A stretch of 64,000 nt of DNA from Schistocerca nitens. Its lineage: Eukaryota; Arthropoda; Insecta; Orthoptera; Acrididae. The position numbers and the translations under genes were made by a program. Within the stretch, counting starts at the first letter, position 1; each line of letters starts with the position of its first letter. The notes under the pieces were generated by a model. That model had not been told where the DNA came from. It searched no databases and saw only the letters and a list, made by a program, of their open reading frames with translations. The stretch is taken from contig NC_064615.1 in NCBI RefSeq assembly GCF_023898315.1, positions 1,183,971,413 through 1,184,035,412 on the forward strand. The letters are read 5' to 3'. Shown here piece by piece: positions 11,653 to 23,489 of this stretch.

Positions 11653-12660
11653 TCACTGGAGCCCCCTCAGTGTGGCAACATGGTACCAATGCCATAAGAT
11701 GGAGCATATACTTAGAGTAACAGGCTTCTTGGGGTCAAAGTGGGCCAGATACCAATCACTTAGTAATGCATCTTTCAACTGCTGGAAAGCGGTCTGACAT
11801 TCAGCCGACCATACGAACGGAATGCCCTTGCACCACATCCAGTCTAGAGACACCGTGATCTGAGCAGCATTTGGGATAAAATAGATGTAATAGGTTAGCT
11901 TCCTCAGTACATCTTGCAATTCTGTTACATTATTTGGTGCAGGCAAGTTGTGAATGGGCACAAAGGCTGTCTGTGGCAGATAGATGCCATGCGCATTAAT
12001 CATGTGACCGAGATATATCGTATAAATAGTTAGAACGGGAACGTTCTTGTGACATCTGTTGCTCGAGGTACCTTTGGAAAATAGCTAGGGCAGAAGTGCT
12101 ACCGAATAGTAACCACAGAAACTGGAATAATCCCTTGTGTGTGTTGATCAGAAAAGTTTTCTTTGAGTCTTATCTAAAGGCAGTTGCAGGTAGGCCTCCT
12201 GGAGATCAAGTTTTGAGAAGTAATCACCCTGATCTAATTTGTCCATTAAATCCTTAGGGTGGTGCAATGGAAAAGAATCAGCAACAGGTTGTGGGTTGAC
12301 AGTTGATTTAAAGTCTGTGCAGAGCCTCAACCTGCATAATGGTTTAATAAGGATCACCAGGTGTGACACCTATTGGTTGGCAGACACTGGTTTGATGACA
12401 TCACTGTTCTGCAACTGCTGCAACACTGTGACAACCAGGTCCTGTAATGCATGAGAGACAGGATGAGCATGAAAAAACTTGGCCTGCACATTGTGTTTCA
12501 GTGTCACATGGGCCTTGAACCCGTGGGCCTTGCCTAAACTACAGTGGAAAGGAGAACTGTACTTGTCACACAATGCATTAATATTGGCCAGAAACCCAGG
12601 TAAATTAATTTTTAACACCTTCCCATGAATTGACAATCTGAGGAGTTCAAAACTATCCAT
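11653..12660 (-). pseudogene. Gypsy B reverse transcriptase
   Basis: Three consecutive minus-strand frames cover it. 12660-12370 holds the N-terminal fingers, with PVSHALQDLV and LQNSDVIKPV. 12369-12148 has LRLCTDFKSTVNPQ and YFSKLDLQEAYLQLPLD, the family's RT motifs 2 and 3. 12003-11653 has the thumb/connection (LRKLTYYIYFIPNAAQ, FVWSAECQTAFQQLK). The YxDD-bearing segment between 12148 and 12003 is disrupted and no intact box is seen there. Confidence 0.85.
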
Positions 12661-12779
12661 GCCAAAAATATTAGTAGACTCGTGACATGAAATAACACTG
12701 TTTTAGTAGTACCAGAGGACGTGGCTGGTAAACTACACTCTCCAAGAAATGGAGTAGGGTGTCAGTTGTATGCTAACAA

Positions 12780-13240
12780 TGAGTTACATGATTGCTGAAG
12801 TTGTGGGCTACCTTACCATTCATACGTAGCATGGTTGAACACCATAACAGTAGCACCAGTTTGTACATGGAAATTATCACACTTGTTGAACACATGCAAC
12901 TGAAAAAAAAAATGGTTCGAATGGCTCTGAGCACTATGGGACTTAACTGCTGAGGTCATCAGTCCCCTAGAACTTAGAACTACTTAAACCTAACTAACCT
13001 AAGGACATCACACACACCCATGCCCGAGGCAGGATTCGAACCTGCGACCGTAGCGGTCGCGCGGTTCCTAACTGTAGCGCCTAGAACCACTCGGCCACTC
13101 CGGCCGGCCATGCAACTGAACATACAACTTATTGGATTGCCAGTTGATAAGTTCAGAGTGTGTATCCTGGTAGTCTGATGAAATAACAACAGGAGCAGCG
13201 GACAGTTGCACAGCAGGCACAACATACACCTCATTAGAAT
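12780..13240 (-). pseudogene. Gypsy B protease region
   Basis: On the minus strand the frame NKLYVQLH (ending at 13121) resumes after the SINE as FNKCDNFHVQTGATVMVF near 12880-12830. This aligns with the pepsin-like active-site string of Ty3/gypsy proteases ('DTGA'). Here the catalytic Asp is Gln, giving QTGA. Splicing out the SINE and one copy of its target duplication restores the frame across the insertion. Confidence 0.65.
12905..13108 (-). mobile_element. tRNA-derived SINE (family 2)
   Basis: The minus strand begins GGCCGGAGTGGCCGAGTGG, a tRNA-like head (Ser/Leu-like A-box), with the B-box GGTTCGAATCCTGC. The body contains GGGGACTGATGACC and it ends with an A-rich tail after GAGCCATTCGAACCA. 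The 12-bp target duplication CATGCAACTGAA is at 12893-12904 and 13109-13120. Confidence 0.95.
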
Positions 13241-13328
13241 CACTGTCTGACATGGAATGTGATAGCTGTCTAATACCATTTATACTTAAACATAGTGATT
13301 GTATGCGACCTTATTTGCCACATGCAAA

Positions 13329-13640
13329 TCACTCAGCATCGTACTGTGGCCTATCAAGTGTTTGAAAGCTATGTGGAAAGTACTTACGTAATTGTGCAAA
13401 CTGCGCCGTGGCCTGACGGTGTGACAGGTACGCATGTGACATAGATGTCAGGCGAGATCTGACCTGAGTAAGGGAGGGGGGGTTTGGCCCCTGAACTGTT
13501 TTACTCTTGGGAACAGGTGTTGCAAGTGCTTGGAAATCGTGCTCAATTACATTGACAATGTCCTGTGACTCATTAATTGACAATACTGCCAGGCTTCCGA
13601 TGCTTTGGTACGGCAGCACGAGTAAGGGAATCGGACACAT
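13329..13640 (-). pseudogene. Probable gypsy B gag remnant
   Basis: Minus-strand frame of about 100 codons directly upstream of the protease region. Readable strings are QVRSRLTSMSHAYL and AQLRKYFPHSFQTL. There is no recognisable zinc knuckle. The gag call rests on position before protease-RT and is not proven by motif. Confidence 0.5.
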
Positions 13641-13899
13641 TCCAAGTTATCACATCTCTCATCATAGAGTAACTGAACCCACACGAACATTACAAGTGAC
13701 ATTGTCTAGCAAGGCCATAAAGTTCTGTTACCTCATCTTCATAGGGCTGTCCTGGCTGCTGTTTTGATCTGAAATAGTTATAATGACCAGCCGCTGCATG
13801 CAGTTGTGATTTAAAATGATTTGATAATTAGTCAGCTAACCTGTCGTAGGTGACCTCATGGGGTTGGTGATCTGGAAACTGTTTTACTCTCCATTTCTC

Positions 13900-14460
13900 C
13901 CGCTTTCTTACATTGTCTTGTTGTTTGTTGTGTACCATAACATGCTTTGTTTTTCTTTTTTTCATACCATTCCTATCACAATTAAATTTTCCTTGCTTGT
14001 TCTATTTCCCTCTGCCATCTTTCTTTCCAGTCTTCTGTAAATCAACAACAGCACAGAGTCTCTTGCAATCATAACTGTTTTCTCTGATTTCTGATTGTAT
14101 TTCAGTCTTCATTTCTCATCTCGCACTCTCTAGTTCGGGCCATTCCAGCACAGCCCCACAGGGTAAGAGAACACTCTCACTTACCCCTCAGTGTACACAC
14201 GGATTAGCACAGATAGTGCTGCACACAATCCATGTATGCACGAGCTGCTCAGCCACACTTACTAGTGGGCCCTCAGCTGGTGGAATTCAGTTGTGCACAC
14301 TTTGGCGTGGTTATGATGTTGCCTGCATGTCACCTGTTTTCCACACCTGCCCGCCTTTATATGTTCCCACCCAGGTGTCCTGTCATAGATCATGTCTTTG
14401 AAGAATCAGAGCTGTCAGTTAGCCAGTCTGGAAAGAACACATGCAGCTCTGAAAGTAAAT
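13900..14460. other. Unassigned intron stretch, possible 5' LTR of gypsy B
   Basis: No coding similarity seen. A minus-strand TATAAA near 14350 and the position just upstream of gag are compatible with an LTR, but the opposite LTR was not located. Confidence 0.25.
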
Positions 14461-14640
14461 TGTTGTTGTTGTGGTCTTTACCCTCCGTGCTGCCCTCCAA
14501 TACTAAATTGGTGATCCCATGATGCCTCAGAGTATGTTCTACCAACCGATCCCTTCTTCTAGTCAAGTTGTGCCACAAATTTCTCTTCTCCTCAGTTCTA
14601 TTCAATACTTCCTCATTAGTTATTTGATCTACCCATCTGC
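14461..14640 (-). mobile_element. RTE-like LINE, short 3' fragment
   Basis: The minus strand encodes EEKRNLWHNLTRRRDRLV and then HHGITNLVLEGSTEGK. These match the C-terminal end of the RTE-like LINE copies at 20537-24316, 36460-40230 and 61282-64000. The 3' (AAC)n tail is present at 14461. Compared with the other copies, about 170 bp between the tail and the coding end are missing. Confidence 0.85.
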
Positions 14641-14879
14641 TTATTTAACTTGAAATCTAACCTGTGTCTCTCTATAGACTGTATTTTATGTTGGTATATC
14701 TCTCTCCTCACCAAAGTAGTTATTTATTTTTTCTGAGTCACCTATATTGTATACTGGATTTTTGGGTGTCCCGCTACAGTATATAAAGATTGCTTCTTAC
14801 TATGCTAAGTGTCTCAGTTAGTAAATTGCTATTGTTAATGTATAATGTGCTACCTAAACAACTTTTTTTATCCATGCAG

Positions 14880-15090
14880 GTTGAAATTTTTCCAGCATTG
14901 GATTGACAATGGCCCTCCAGTTGTGTTTTGGCTCTCAGGATTATATTTTACTCAGTCATTCCTTACGGGAGTGCTCCAGAATTATGCCAGGAAACACAGA
15001 ATACCAATTGATCATTTGGCTTTTGAATTTGAAATTACACCATATGAAACAACAGCAGATAAGGAGCCAGATTTTGGTGTTTTTGTCAAG
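14880..15090 (+). CDS. Axonemal dynein heavy chain, exon (C-terminal barrel region)
   Basis: The acceptor TTTTTTTATCCATGCAG precedes 14880 and the donor GTGAAA follows at 15091. The first base completes the arginine codon left open by the previous exon. It encodes LKFFQHWIDNGPPVVFWLSG, then YFTQSFLTGVLQNYARKH, then IPIDHLAFEFEI, and ends in phase 0 with GVFVK. 'GPPxVFWxSGxxFTQSFLTG' and 'QNYARK..IPID' are hallmark sequences close to the dynein C-terminus. The 'HWIDNGPPVVFW' and 'IPIDHxxFEFEI' forms look closest to the DNAH3/DNAH12 type, from memory. Confidence 0.93.
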
Positions 15091-16837
15091 GTGAAAATAC
15101 TTAATTTCATGGAATATGTACTCATAGAATTTCTGTTTCAATAGTTTTTCTTTAATTTAGAGCATGTAGTAATATTTTTCAGATAATGCAATTATTAAAT
15201 CTAAATATAAGCAGCATATGTAGTTTACATCTACCATTTTGTTCGCCATGGTATAGAACATGTTTTATAAATTAGTAAAATAGGCTGCCACATAAATTAT
15301 TTGTAGCCTCTGAGTTTGAATTTCTATTAATGTGTGAGAATTGTAAGACCAATCAAATACTTATGGGAATTGGATTTAATAGTATACAGAAAATGATTAA
15401 CACTGTGAATATGAGATATTATGTTTGATCTTGTGCCTGTTGCATCAATTATATTGTTGCAGAGGTTGCAGATGTGGTTTTTATTAAGCTGTCTTTCTTA
15501 TGTTTCATTGTTCTTTATTTCCTATATTATTCCTTTTGTTATTTGTTTCATATCTGTCAGGGCCAACTATAAATATTCCTCTCCTCTTGAATTCTTACTC
15601 ACAGAAATTGTGCAGATAAAATGAAACCAATATCCAATCAGATAAATACACACTAACAATCATTCATCCAAAATTGTACCTGTAATTGAATGGGAAGAAA
15701 CCTTAACATAAGTTACAGTAAAACATACCCCTTTCCACTTGATTTATAGTGATTCAAACAGCACAGATGTAGAATGAGATATAAAAGAGATTTTTTTCTA
15801 CTGAATATTCGTTTTTCTATGTTGAAATAGAGCTAAATATGCAGAATGTATTTGAGTAAATTATCAGTTTTGAAAAAAATCATCAGAAGATGAGAAACCA
15901 GGACATCCATATGGTAAGAAACATCTTCACATTGCAACCTTCAAGAACACAAAAATGTATCGTATTTCTACAAAGAAAGATGACTTAAAAAAACGGAAAT
16001 CTTGGGAAATAGTTACACGGAATTTGTATAGGTGGAAAACTGGATGGAAGTTTAGTGACGTATAACTTTGTAGATGAGCTCATTTAGGACAGAAGATATC
16101 AGACTCTACACCAATTGAAATAGAGTGCATGAAATTAATAAACTGGAATAAAAATAAAAACACAAGAACAAAATTCCCACATAATTAAAAGTGCAGAGTG
16201 AGAAAGAAATTATTGCAAGAAAGAAAACATTTCAAAAAATATGCGAATAAAGTCAGGAATAAATCAAAATAATATAATTAAAGGTGAAGTTTGGTAGAAA
16301 TTATGACCTGTAACAAGCAACAATAACAAAGGGATTAAGAAATTTAAATCTTTGTGGTTTTTATTGTCAAAGAGAAAAAGATGAACAAAAGGAATTGTAC
16401 ATACCTTGGAGAAGAGAACCATTTAAAAGTTTTCAGGAGGAAACACAACATTAAAAAGAGAAAACAGCAAAACTGAGATGTTTTGAAACATGCACTGTCT
16501 AAATCAAATACTGCTCAATTTTTTATAAAATATTATTCAAGTGACACTTCCCTTGTTAAAAGATAGTCATAATGCTGTCATTTTCTTAATCAGGACATGA
16601 AGCTACACATATAAAGTGAAATAATGTAGTTACTTATAATATATTAAATGGTCATTTATTCATCAACACACACATTCCCACCTGATGACACTATTTTTAA
16701 AATTTCCGTTTTCAACAAAATTTACATCATCACATAATATTCTTTTATTTGGGATGCTGTTCAATTCTACAGTGTTACCTACTTGTGCCTTATGTGAAAT
16801 TTCTGCTAATTAATTCTGTAATGTTTGTTCCATGCAG
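15091..16837. other. Dynein intron, no recognised feature
   Basis: AT-rich sequence bounded by the donor at 15091 and the acceptor at 16836-16837. Small open frames lack family motifs, and no transposon ends were recognised. Confidence 0.55.
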
Positions 16838-16867
16838 CAGAAGGATGAGGATAGTGTTTGTGTAGAG
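16838..16867 (+). CDS. Axonemal dynein heavy chain, candidate 30-bp microexon
   Basis: Acceptor TTCCATGCAG and donor GTAAGA bound a 30-bp open segment in phase 0, encoding QKDEDSVCVE. The preceding exon ends ...GVFVK in phase 0. In vertebrate paralogues the corresponding place leads straight into a 'GLFLEG.RW' segment, so this exon would be an acidic insertion, or part of a replaced junction ending in V-x-V-E before that segment. Splice consensus and phase support it, but its size makes chance possible. Confidence 0.55.
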
Positions 16868-18130
16868 GTAAGACCAATATTAAATTTTATTCATTGTGTT
16901 GTCATTGAATATAATGAGATTCTTTTCCTTTTTTCCCCGGAAATGTGCTATTGTGACAATACTTGGATGGCATATTTATGGATGGCATCTTTCTGGTATG
17001 GATTGATGATGAGAAATAATTCCTTAGATTATTTCCCCACTACACATTTCCACACCAGCAACTTTTACCTTCCATTGCACTCCTAAATCTGTGGTATTTC
17101 TTTGTAAAACTGTGTGATATTCTCATACTATTATTCCTACCAAAATATTTCTACCTGAACAACTGTACTTACAGAAAAACCGGTCAGCTAATGCATGTTT
17201 ATGCCGCTGCTCTTTCTATAGAAATGAGCATCAATAAGCAAGATCACTGATTACATAAGAACTGTCTGTCTCGGAGAGGCACGTGGTACGCTGTTGCTGA
17301 GCATACTCTGCAGCATAACATGATGTACCTGAGTGTTGCTACATGATCTGGGCCATTTGGAGCCTTCTGATGTACCTGAGTGTTGCTACATGATCTGGGC
17401 CATTTGGAGCTTTCCACCTAGTAACATACCCTCCTCCACCCACTACTACCCCAACCCTACACGCACGCACCCATTCTGTTTTTCTTCCCTTTACATTCCT
17501 TTTCCTGGTTAACAGTAACAGTACATCTTGGGCAATTGCCCACAGGCAGGGGTGGGCAAAAGGTTTGTGCACATTACATGACAAGGTGTGAATGTGGCAG
17601 AATAGGGCCATCTGACCGGTAGTCTATACGACACATGGTGAGGTACAGGCAAAGTGACAGCTGTTTGCAGCTGCCGTTCCCCCCTCCCCCCCCCTGACTC
17701 CCCCACCCCAGGGTACCATTGAAATGAGCATGGCCTGCGTTTAACTGGTTTTACTCCTCACTCTGCCCTTTTATGATCTTCTGAGCACTGAAACTGGCTC
17801 TGTGGTTAACACTGTACTAATTTGACTTTCTTGTCTCTGTCATCTTAAGACTCCCAGCAGTCTCGTACCATGCAGGTCTCTCTTGGCCTGCATTGGGAGT
17901 GGCCTGGCCACCTTTTCTCACTTTTCCTAACCTTTCCCTGTGGATGCAACTAACAGTTTTAATAGCTAGCTTGTTCATGTACTCAGAGTTACACCTCTTG
18001 GGTGTATTGGCCAGCCATTCTGTTTCCTTTTAATTTTATCACTAAATTGTCAACTCAGTATGTAACGATATAATACACATGAGCCCTAAACTGCATTTCA
18101 TGTTTTACACGAGTTATGACTGGAGATAAG
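16868..18130. other. Intron or flank, mostly unassigned
   Basis: No further dynein exon was recognised. It contains a 47-bp tandem duplication at 17321-17411 and a C-rich tract near 17680-17710. Confidence 0.5.
17321..17411. repeat. 47-bp direct tandem duplication
   Basis: A unit starting TGATGTACCTGAGTGTTG at 17321 is repeated almost perfectly from 17368, with period 47. The near-identity suggests a recent duplication. Confidence 0.92.
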
Positions 18131-18535
18131 TATACAGGGTTCAGAAAAATTGTGTCCTGAAATTTTAACCCTGGGTAGCTGATGCCCGTAGGAACCAAAA
18201 TTACTAATGTCGTGTAGGTTGACAATGCACAACTTTTAAACTACCAAAACTTGGCGCCAAGCAGTCCAATTGGCCACAGGATTCGACATCTACATCTACA
18301 CAGATACTCTGCAAATCACATTTAAGTGTCTGGCAGAGGGTTCATCGAACCACCTTCACAATTCTCTGTTATTCTAATCTCGTATAGCACACCGAAAGAA
18401 CGAACACCCATATTTTTTTGTTTTTTCCCTGATTTTATCATGGTGATCATTTCTCCATATGTAGGTCGGTGTCAACAAAATATTTTCGCATCTGGAGGAC
18501 AAAGTTGGTGATTGGAATTTCGTGAGAAGATTCCG

Positions 18536-19946
18536 TCATAACGAAAAATGCCTTTCTCTCAATGAAGTCCAGCCCAAATCCTGAATCATTTCTGTGACAC
18601 TCTCTCCCATATTTTGCGATAATACGGAATGTGCTGCCCTTCTTTGAAATTCTTTGATGTACTCTGTCAGTCCTATCTGGTAATATTCCGACACCACGCT
18701 GCGGTATTCTAAAAGAGGACGGACAAGCATAGTGTAGGCAGTCTCCTTAGTATATCTGTTACATTTTCTAAGTGTCCTGCCAATAAAACACAGTCTTTGG
18801 TTAACCTTCCCCACAACATTTTCTATGTGTTCCTTCCAGTTTAAGTTGTTCGTAATTGTAATTCCTAGGTATTTAGTTGAATTTATGGCCTTTATATCTG
18901 ACTGATTTATCATGTAACTGAAGTTTAACGGATTCCTTTTAGCACTCATGTTGATGACCTCACACTTTTCATTATTTAGGGTCAACTGCCACTTTTCACA
19001 CCATTCAGATATCTTTTCTATGTCGTATTACAGTTTGGTTTGATCTTCTTATGACTTATTGGTCGATAAATGACAGCATCATCTGTAAACAACCTAAGAT
19101 GGCTGCTCAGATTATCTTCCAAATTGTTTATATAAATAAGGAACAGCAAAGGGCCTATAACACTACCTTGGGGAATGCCAGAAATCACTTCTGTTTTACT
19201 CAAAGACTTTCCGTCAATTACTACGAACTGTTACCTCTCTGACAGGAAGTCACCAATCCAGTCATATAACTGAGAGGATATTCCATAAGAACGCAATTTC
19301 ACTAAGAGCCACTTGTGTGATATAGTGTCGAAAGCCTACCGGTATTCCAGAAATACGGAATCAATCTGAAATCCCTTGTCAAAAGCATTCAACACTTCAT
19401 GCGAATAAAGAGCTAGTTGTGTTTCAAAGGAGCGATGTTTTGTAAACCTATGTTGACTGTGTGTCACTAGACCATTTTCTTCAAGGTAATTCATAATGTT
19501 TTAACACAATATATGTTCCAGAATGCTGCTGCATATCAATGTTAATGATATGGGCCTGTAATTAAGTGGATTACTCCTACTACCTTTCTTGAATATTGGT
19601 GTGACCTGTGCAACTTTCCAGTCTCAGGGTACGGATCTTTCGTCGAGCGAATGGTTGTATATGATTGTCAAGTATGGAGCTAATGTATCAGCATAATCTG
19701 AAAGGAACCTAATTGGTATTCAGTCTGGACCAGAAGACTTGCTTTTTTAAGTGATTTAAGTTGCTTCACTACTCCGAGGATATTTACTTCTACGTTTTTC
19801 ATGTTGGCAGCTGTTCTCGATTCGAATTCTGCAATATTTACTTCGTCTTCTTTTGTGAAGGCATTTCGGAAGGCAGTGTTCAGTAACTCTGCTTTGGCAG
19901 CACTGTCTTCGATAGTATCTCCATTGCTATTACACAGAGAAAGCAT
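18536..19946 (-). pseudogene. CR1-like reverse transcriptase, C-terminal two thirds
   Basis: Minus-strand frames in order begin with an upstream RT segment (19946-19680: FRNAFTKEDEVNIAEF, typical of the region before RT). Next is the catalytic region (19203-19018: SGIPQGSVIGPLLFLIYIN, then LRLFTDDAVIYR). Last is the thumb/C-terminal part (18985-18536: LNNEKCEVINMSAKR, STKYLGITITNNLNWKEHI, LVRPLLEYRSVV, EFQRRAAHSVL, LGWTSLRERH). The catalytic box is FTDD, where FADD/YADD is expected. Stops and frameshifts separate the three blocks. Confidence 0.85.
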
Positions 19947-20733
19947 TGATTGTTTCTTGCCACTATCATGCTCACATACGATCAGAATCTCTTAGGATTT
20001 TGTGCCAGGTTTCAGGACAAAGTTTTGTTGTGGAAACTGTTATAGGCATCTCGCATTGAAGTCCGCAGTAAATTTTGAGGTTCTATAAAAGATCGCCTCT
20101 CTTGGGGATTTTGCGTCTGTTCAAATTTGGCATGTTTGTTTCGTTGTTTCTGCAACAGTATTCTGACCTGTTTTGTGTTCCTCATCAGCTCTGTCGTTTG
20201 TTAATTTATTTGGTATAAATCTCTCAGTTTCTGCTGATACTATTTCTCTGAATTCTAGCCACATCTGGTCTACACTTGCATCATTAATTTGGAATTAGTG
20301 GAGATTGTCTCTCAGGAAGGTGTCAAGTGAATTTTTATTTGCTTTATTGAATAGGTATATTTTTCATTTATTTTTGGAGGATTTGGGGGTTACAATATTC
20401 AGTCTCACTACGACAACCCTGTTTTCACTATTCCCTGTACCTGTTTTGATGCTTGTTATTAACTCAGGATTATTTGTTGCTAAGAGGTGAAGTATGTTTT
20501 CGCAACCATTTACTATTTGCGTGGGCTCATAAACTATGTTGTTGTTGTGGTCTTCAGTCCTGAGACTGGTTTGATGCAGCTCTCCATGCTACTCTATCCT
20601 GTGCAAGCTTCTTCATCTCCCAGTACCTACTGCAACCTACATACTTCTGAATCTGCTTGGTGTATTCATCTCTTGGTCTCCCTCTAGGATTTTTACCCTC
20701 TATGCTGCCCTCCAATACTAAATTGGTGATCCC

Positions 20734-22557
20734 TTAATGCCTCAGAACATGTCCTACCAACCGATCCCTTCTTCTAGTCAAGTTGTGCAACAAACTCCTC
20801 TTCTCCCCAATCCTATTCAGTACCTCCTCATTAGTTATGTGTTCTACCCATCTAATCTTCAGCATTCTTCTGTAGCACCACATTTCAAAAGCTTCTATTC
20901 TCTTCTTGTCCAAACTATTTATCGTCCATGTTTCACTTCCATACAAGGCCACACTCCATACAAAAACTTTCAGAAACGACTTCCTGACACTTAAATCTAT
21001 ACTCAGTGTTAACAAATTTCTCTTCTTCAGAAATGCTTTCCTTGCCATTGCCACTCTACATTTTATATCCTCTCTACTTCGACCATCATCAGTTATTTCG
21101 CTCCCCAAATAGCAAAACTCCTGTACTACTTTAAGTGTCTCATTTCCTAATCTAATTCCCTCAGCATCACCCGATTTAATTTGACTGCATTCCATTATCC
21201 TTGTTTTGCTTTTGTTGATGTTCATCTTATATCCTCCTTTCAAGACACTGTCCATTCCATTCAACTGCTCTTCCAAGTCCTTTGCTGTCTCTAACAGAAT
21301 TACAATGTCATCGGCGAACCTTAAAGTTTTGATTTCTTCTCCATGGATTTTAATACCTACTCCAAATTGTTTCCTTTACTGCTTGCTCAATATACAGATT
21401 GAATAACATCAGGAAGAGGCTACAACCCTGTCTCACTCCCTTCCCAACCACTGCTTCGCTTTCATGTCCCGCGACCCTTATAACTGCCATCTGGTTTCTG
21501 TACAAATTGTAAATAGCCTTTCGCTCTCTGTATTTTATCCCTGCCACCTTCAGAATTTGAAAGAGAGTATTCCAGTCAACATTGTCAAAAGCCTTCTCTA
21601 AGTCTACAAATGCTAGAAATGTAGGTTTACCTTTTCTTAATCTAGCTTCTAAAATAAGTCGTAGAGTCAGTATTGCCTCACGTGTTCCCATATTTCTACG
21701 GAATCCAAACTGATCTTCCCCAAGGTCAGCTTCTAACAGTTTTTCCATTCGTCTGTAAAGAATTCGCTTTAGTGTTTTGCAGCTGTGACTTATTAAACTG
21801 ATAGTTCGGTAATATTCACATCTGTCAACGCCTGCTTTCTTTGGGATTGGAATTATTATATTCTTCTTGAAGTCTGAGGGTATTTCGCCTGTCTCATACA
21901 TCTTGCTCACCAGATGGTAGAGTTTTGTTAGGTCTAGCTCTCCCAAGGCTGTCAGTAGTTCTAATTGAATGTTGTCTACTCCCGGGGCCTTGTTTCGACT
22001 TAGGTCTTTCAGTGCTCTATCAAACTCTTCACGCGGTATCATATCTGCCATTTCATCTTCATCTACATCCTCTTCCATTTCTATAACATTGCCCTCAAGT
22101 AAATCTCTTTTGTATAGATCCTCTATATACTCCTTCCACCTTTCTGCTTTCCCTTCTTTGCTTAGAACTGGGTTTCCATCTGAGCTCTTGATATTCATAC
22201 AAGTGGTTCTCTTTTCTCCAAAGGTCTCTTAAATTTCCTGTAGGCGGTATCTATTTTACCCCTAGTGAGATAAGCCTCTACATCCCTACATTTGTCCTCT
22301 AGCCATCCCTGCTTAACCATTTTGCACTTCCTGTCGATTTCATTTTTGAGACGTTTGCATTCCTTTTTGCCTGCTTCATTTACTGCATTTTTATATTTTC
22401 TCCTTTCATCAATTAAATTCAATATTTCTTCTGTCACCCAAGGATTTCTACTAGCCCTCGTCTTTTTACCTACTTGATCCTCTGCTGCCTTCACTACTTC
22501 ATCCCTCAGAGCTACCCATTCTTCTTCTACTGCATTTCTTTCCTCCATTCTTGTCAA
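20734..22557 (-). pseudogene. RTE-like LINE copy 1, linker and reverse transcriptase
   Basis: Frames at 22557-22195, 22198-21350 and 21276-20734 together give the basic linker (TRASRNPWVTEEILNLIDER) and RT fingers (LSRNKAPGVDN, SDFKKNIIIPIPKKAGVD). The palm follows (GEDQFGFRRNMGTREAI, LAFVDLEKAFDNVDWN), then GVRQGCSL. Across a frameshift near 21350 come the FADD box, YLGSEITDDG and the C-terminal RRRDRLVGHVLRH. A second frameshift lies near 22195. The catalytic FADD appears intact in nucleotide sequence. This copy is broken by only a few indels. Confidence 0.88.
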
Positions 22558-22646
22558 TTGTTCCCTTATGCTCTCCCTGAAACTCTGTACAACCTCTGGT
22601 ACTTTCAGTTTATCCAGGTCCCATCTCCTTAAATTCTGCTACCTAT

Positions 22647-23489
22647 GCTTTACGGGTTGTCACTACATGTGTTGAACCTAACACTGCAAAAGTGGCATAT
22701 TATGGCTATTTTCATTGTCTCATTGAGTACGGAATTATTTTTTGGGGCAACCAGCCATTAGCAAGGAAAGTGTTCATTGCACAGAAGCGAGCTTTAAGAA
22801 TTATATGTGGATTGCGCCCAAGAGACTCTTGTAGAAATAGTTTTCGTAATCTTAAAATATACACAACTACATGCCAATATATTTTTTCTCTCATGTGTTT
22901 TGTTTGTAAAAATATAGAGATATTTCAACCAAACAGTAATTATCACGAGCATAATACACGGAGGAAGAATGACATACACAGTGAACTCAGAAATTTGAGC
23001 TTGGCACAAAAGGGTGTCCACTACACTGGAGCAAAACTCTTCAATGCTCTTCCTCCCAAAATAAAGACAGAGATTCATAACAAGAGTGAGTTTAAGAAAG
23101 CACTAAAAATATTTTTGCTAGAAAAAGCTTTTTACAGTCTAGATGAATTTTTAACTAAATAAATTGTAATATTTTAATATTATATAATACAAGTTGACAT
23201 AATGCCACTATGAATTTTATTTAACCTGAGCTCTGTAACTGTGTGTTCTCCGTATCTGTGTTCTGTAGTGTTTTAATGATTCTAAGAAAATATGTATTTT
23301 CTTTTTCTGTATTGCTGCCCAAAGAATTTACTGTATAAATTTTTATATAATTATGTACTCAAATTTCTGTATATGCTATTAGATTATCAGATTGTATTTG
23401 TAAAAAACTGACTCGTTCCACGTCCTTGTGTATCCAACACAGTTGGACCTATGGAACACGAAATAAATCAAATCAAATCAATCAAATCC
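22647..23489 (+). mobile_element. 5'-truncated LINE (second family), ORF2 C-terminus
   Basis: Inserted into the RTE-like LINE: the host LINE sequence stops after CTTAAATTC and resumes at CCTTTTTGCAGTTTC. Flanking TGCTACCT / TCCTACCT is a probable target duplication. The forward frame 22692-23162 encodes 156 residues with YGYFHCLIEYGIIFWGN, AQKRALRIICGLRPRDSCR, HNTRRKNDIH and KGVHYTGAKLFNALPPKIK. This is the conserved tail of an insect LINE ORF2 downstream of RT. The 3' end is an (AATCA)n-like tail at about 23462-23489. The frame is unbroken, so the insertion is relatively young. Confidence 0.85.

Larger units (their letters stand above)
8320..13900 (-). mobile_element. Ty3/gypsy LTR retrotransposon B, decayed
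   Basis: On the minus strand, gag (about 13640-13329), protease (about 13240-12790), reverse transcriptase (12660-11653), RNase H (11642-11166) and integrase (11126-about 10255) appear in canonical Ty3/gypsy order. A proline-rich C-terminal tail follows down to about 8320. All ORFs are split by stops or frameshifts. Two SINEs are inserted (9775-10011 and 12905-13108). The outer limits are approximate and I could not pair the LTRs. A TATAAA on the minus strand near 14350 makes 14060-14457 a candidate 5' LTR, unproven. Confidence 0.8.

Noticed and set aside
12905-13108. tRNA-like A and B boxes suggesting a tRNA-Ser or tRNA-Leu gene
   Set aside because: The non-tRNA body, A-rich tail and 12-bp target duplication identify a SINE. 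The same holds for 9775-10011, 24488-24674, 30853-31053, 42945-43145 and 49501-49689.
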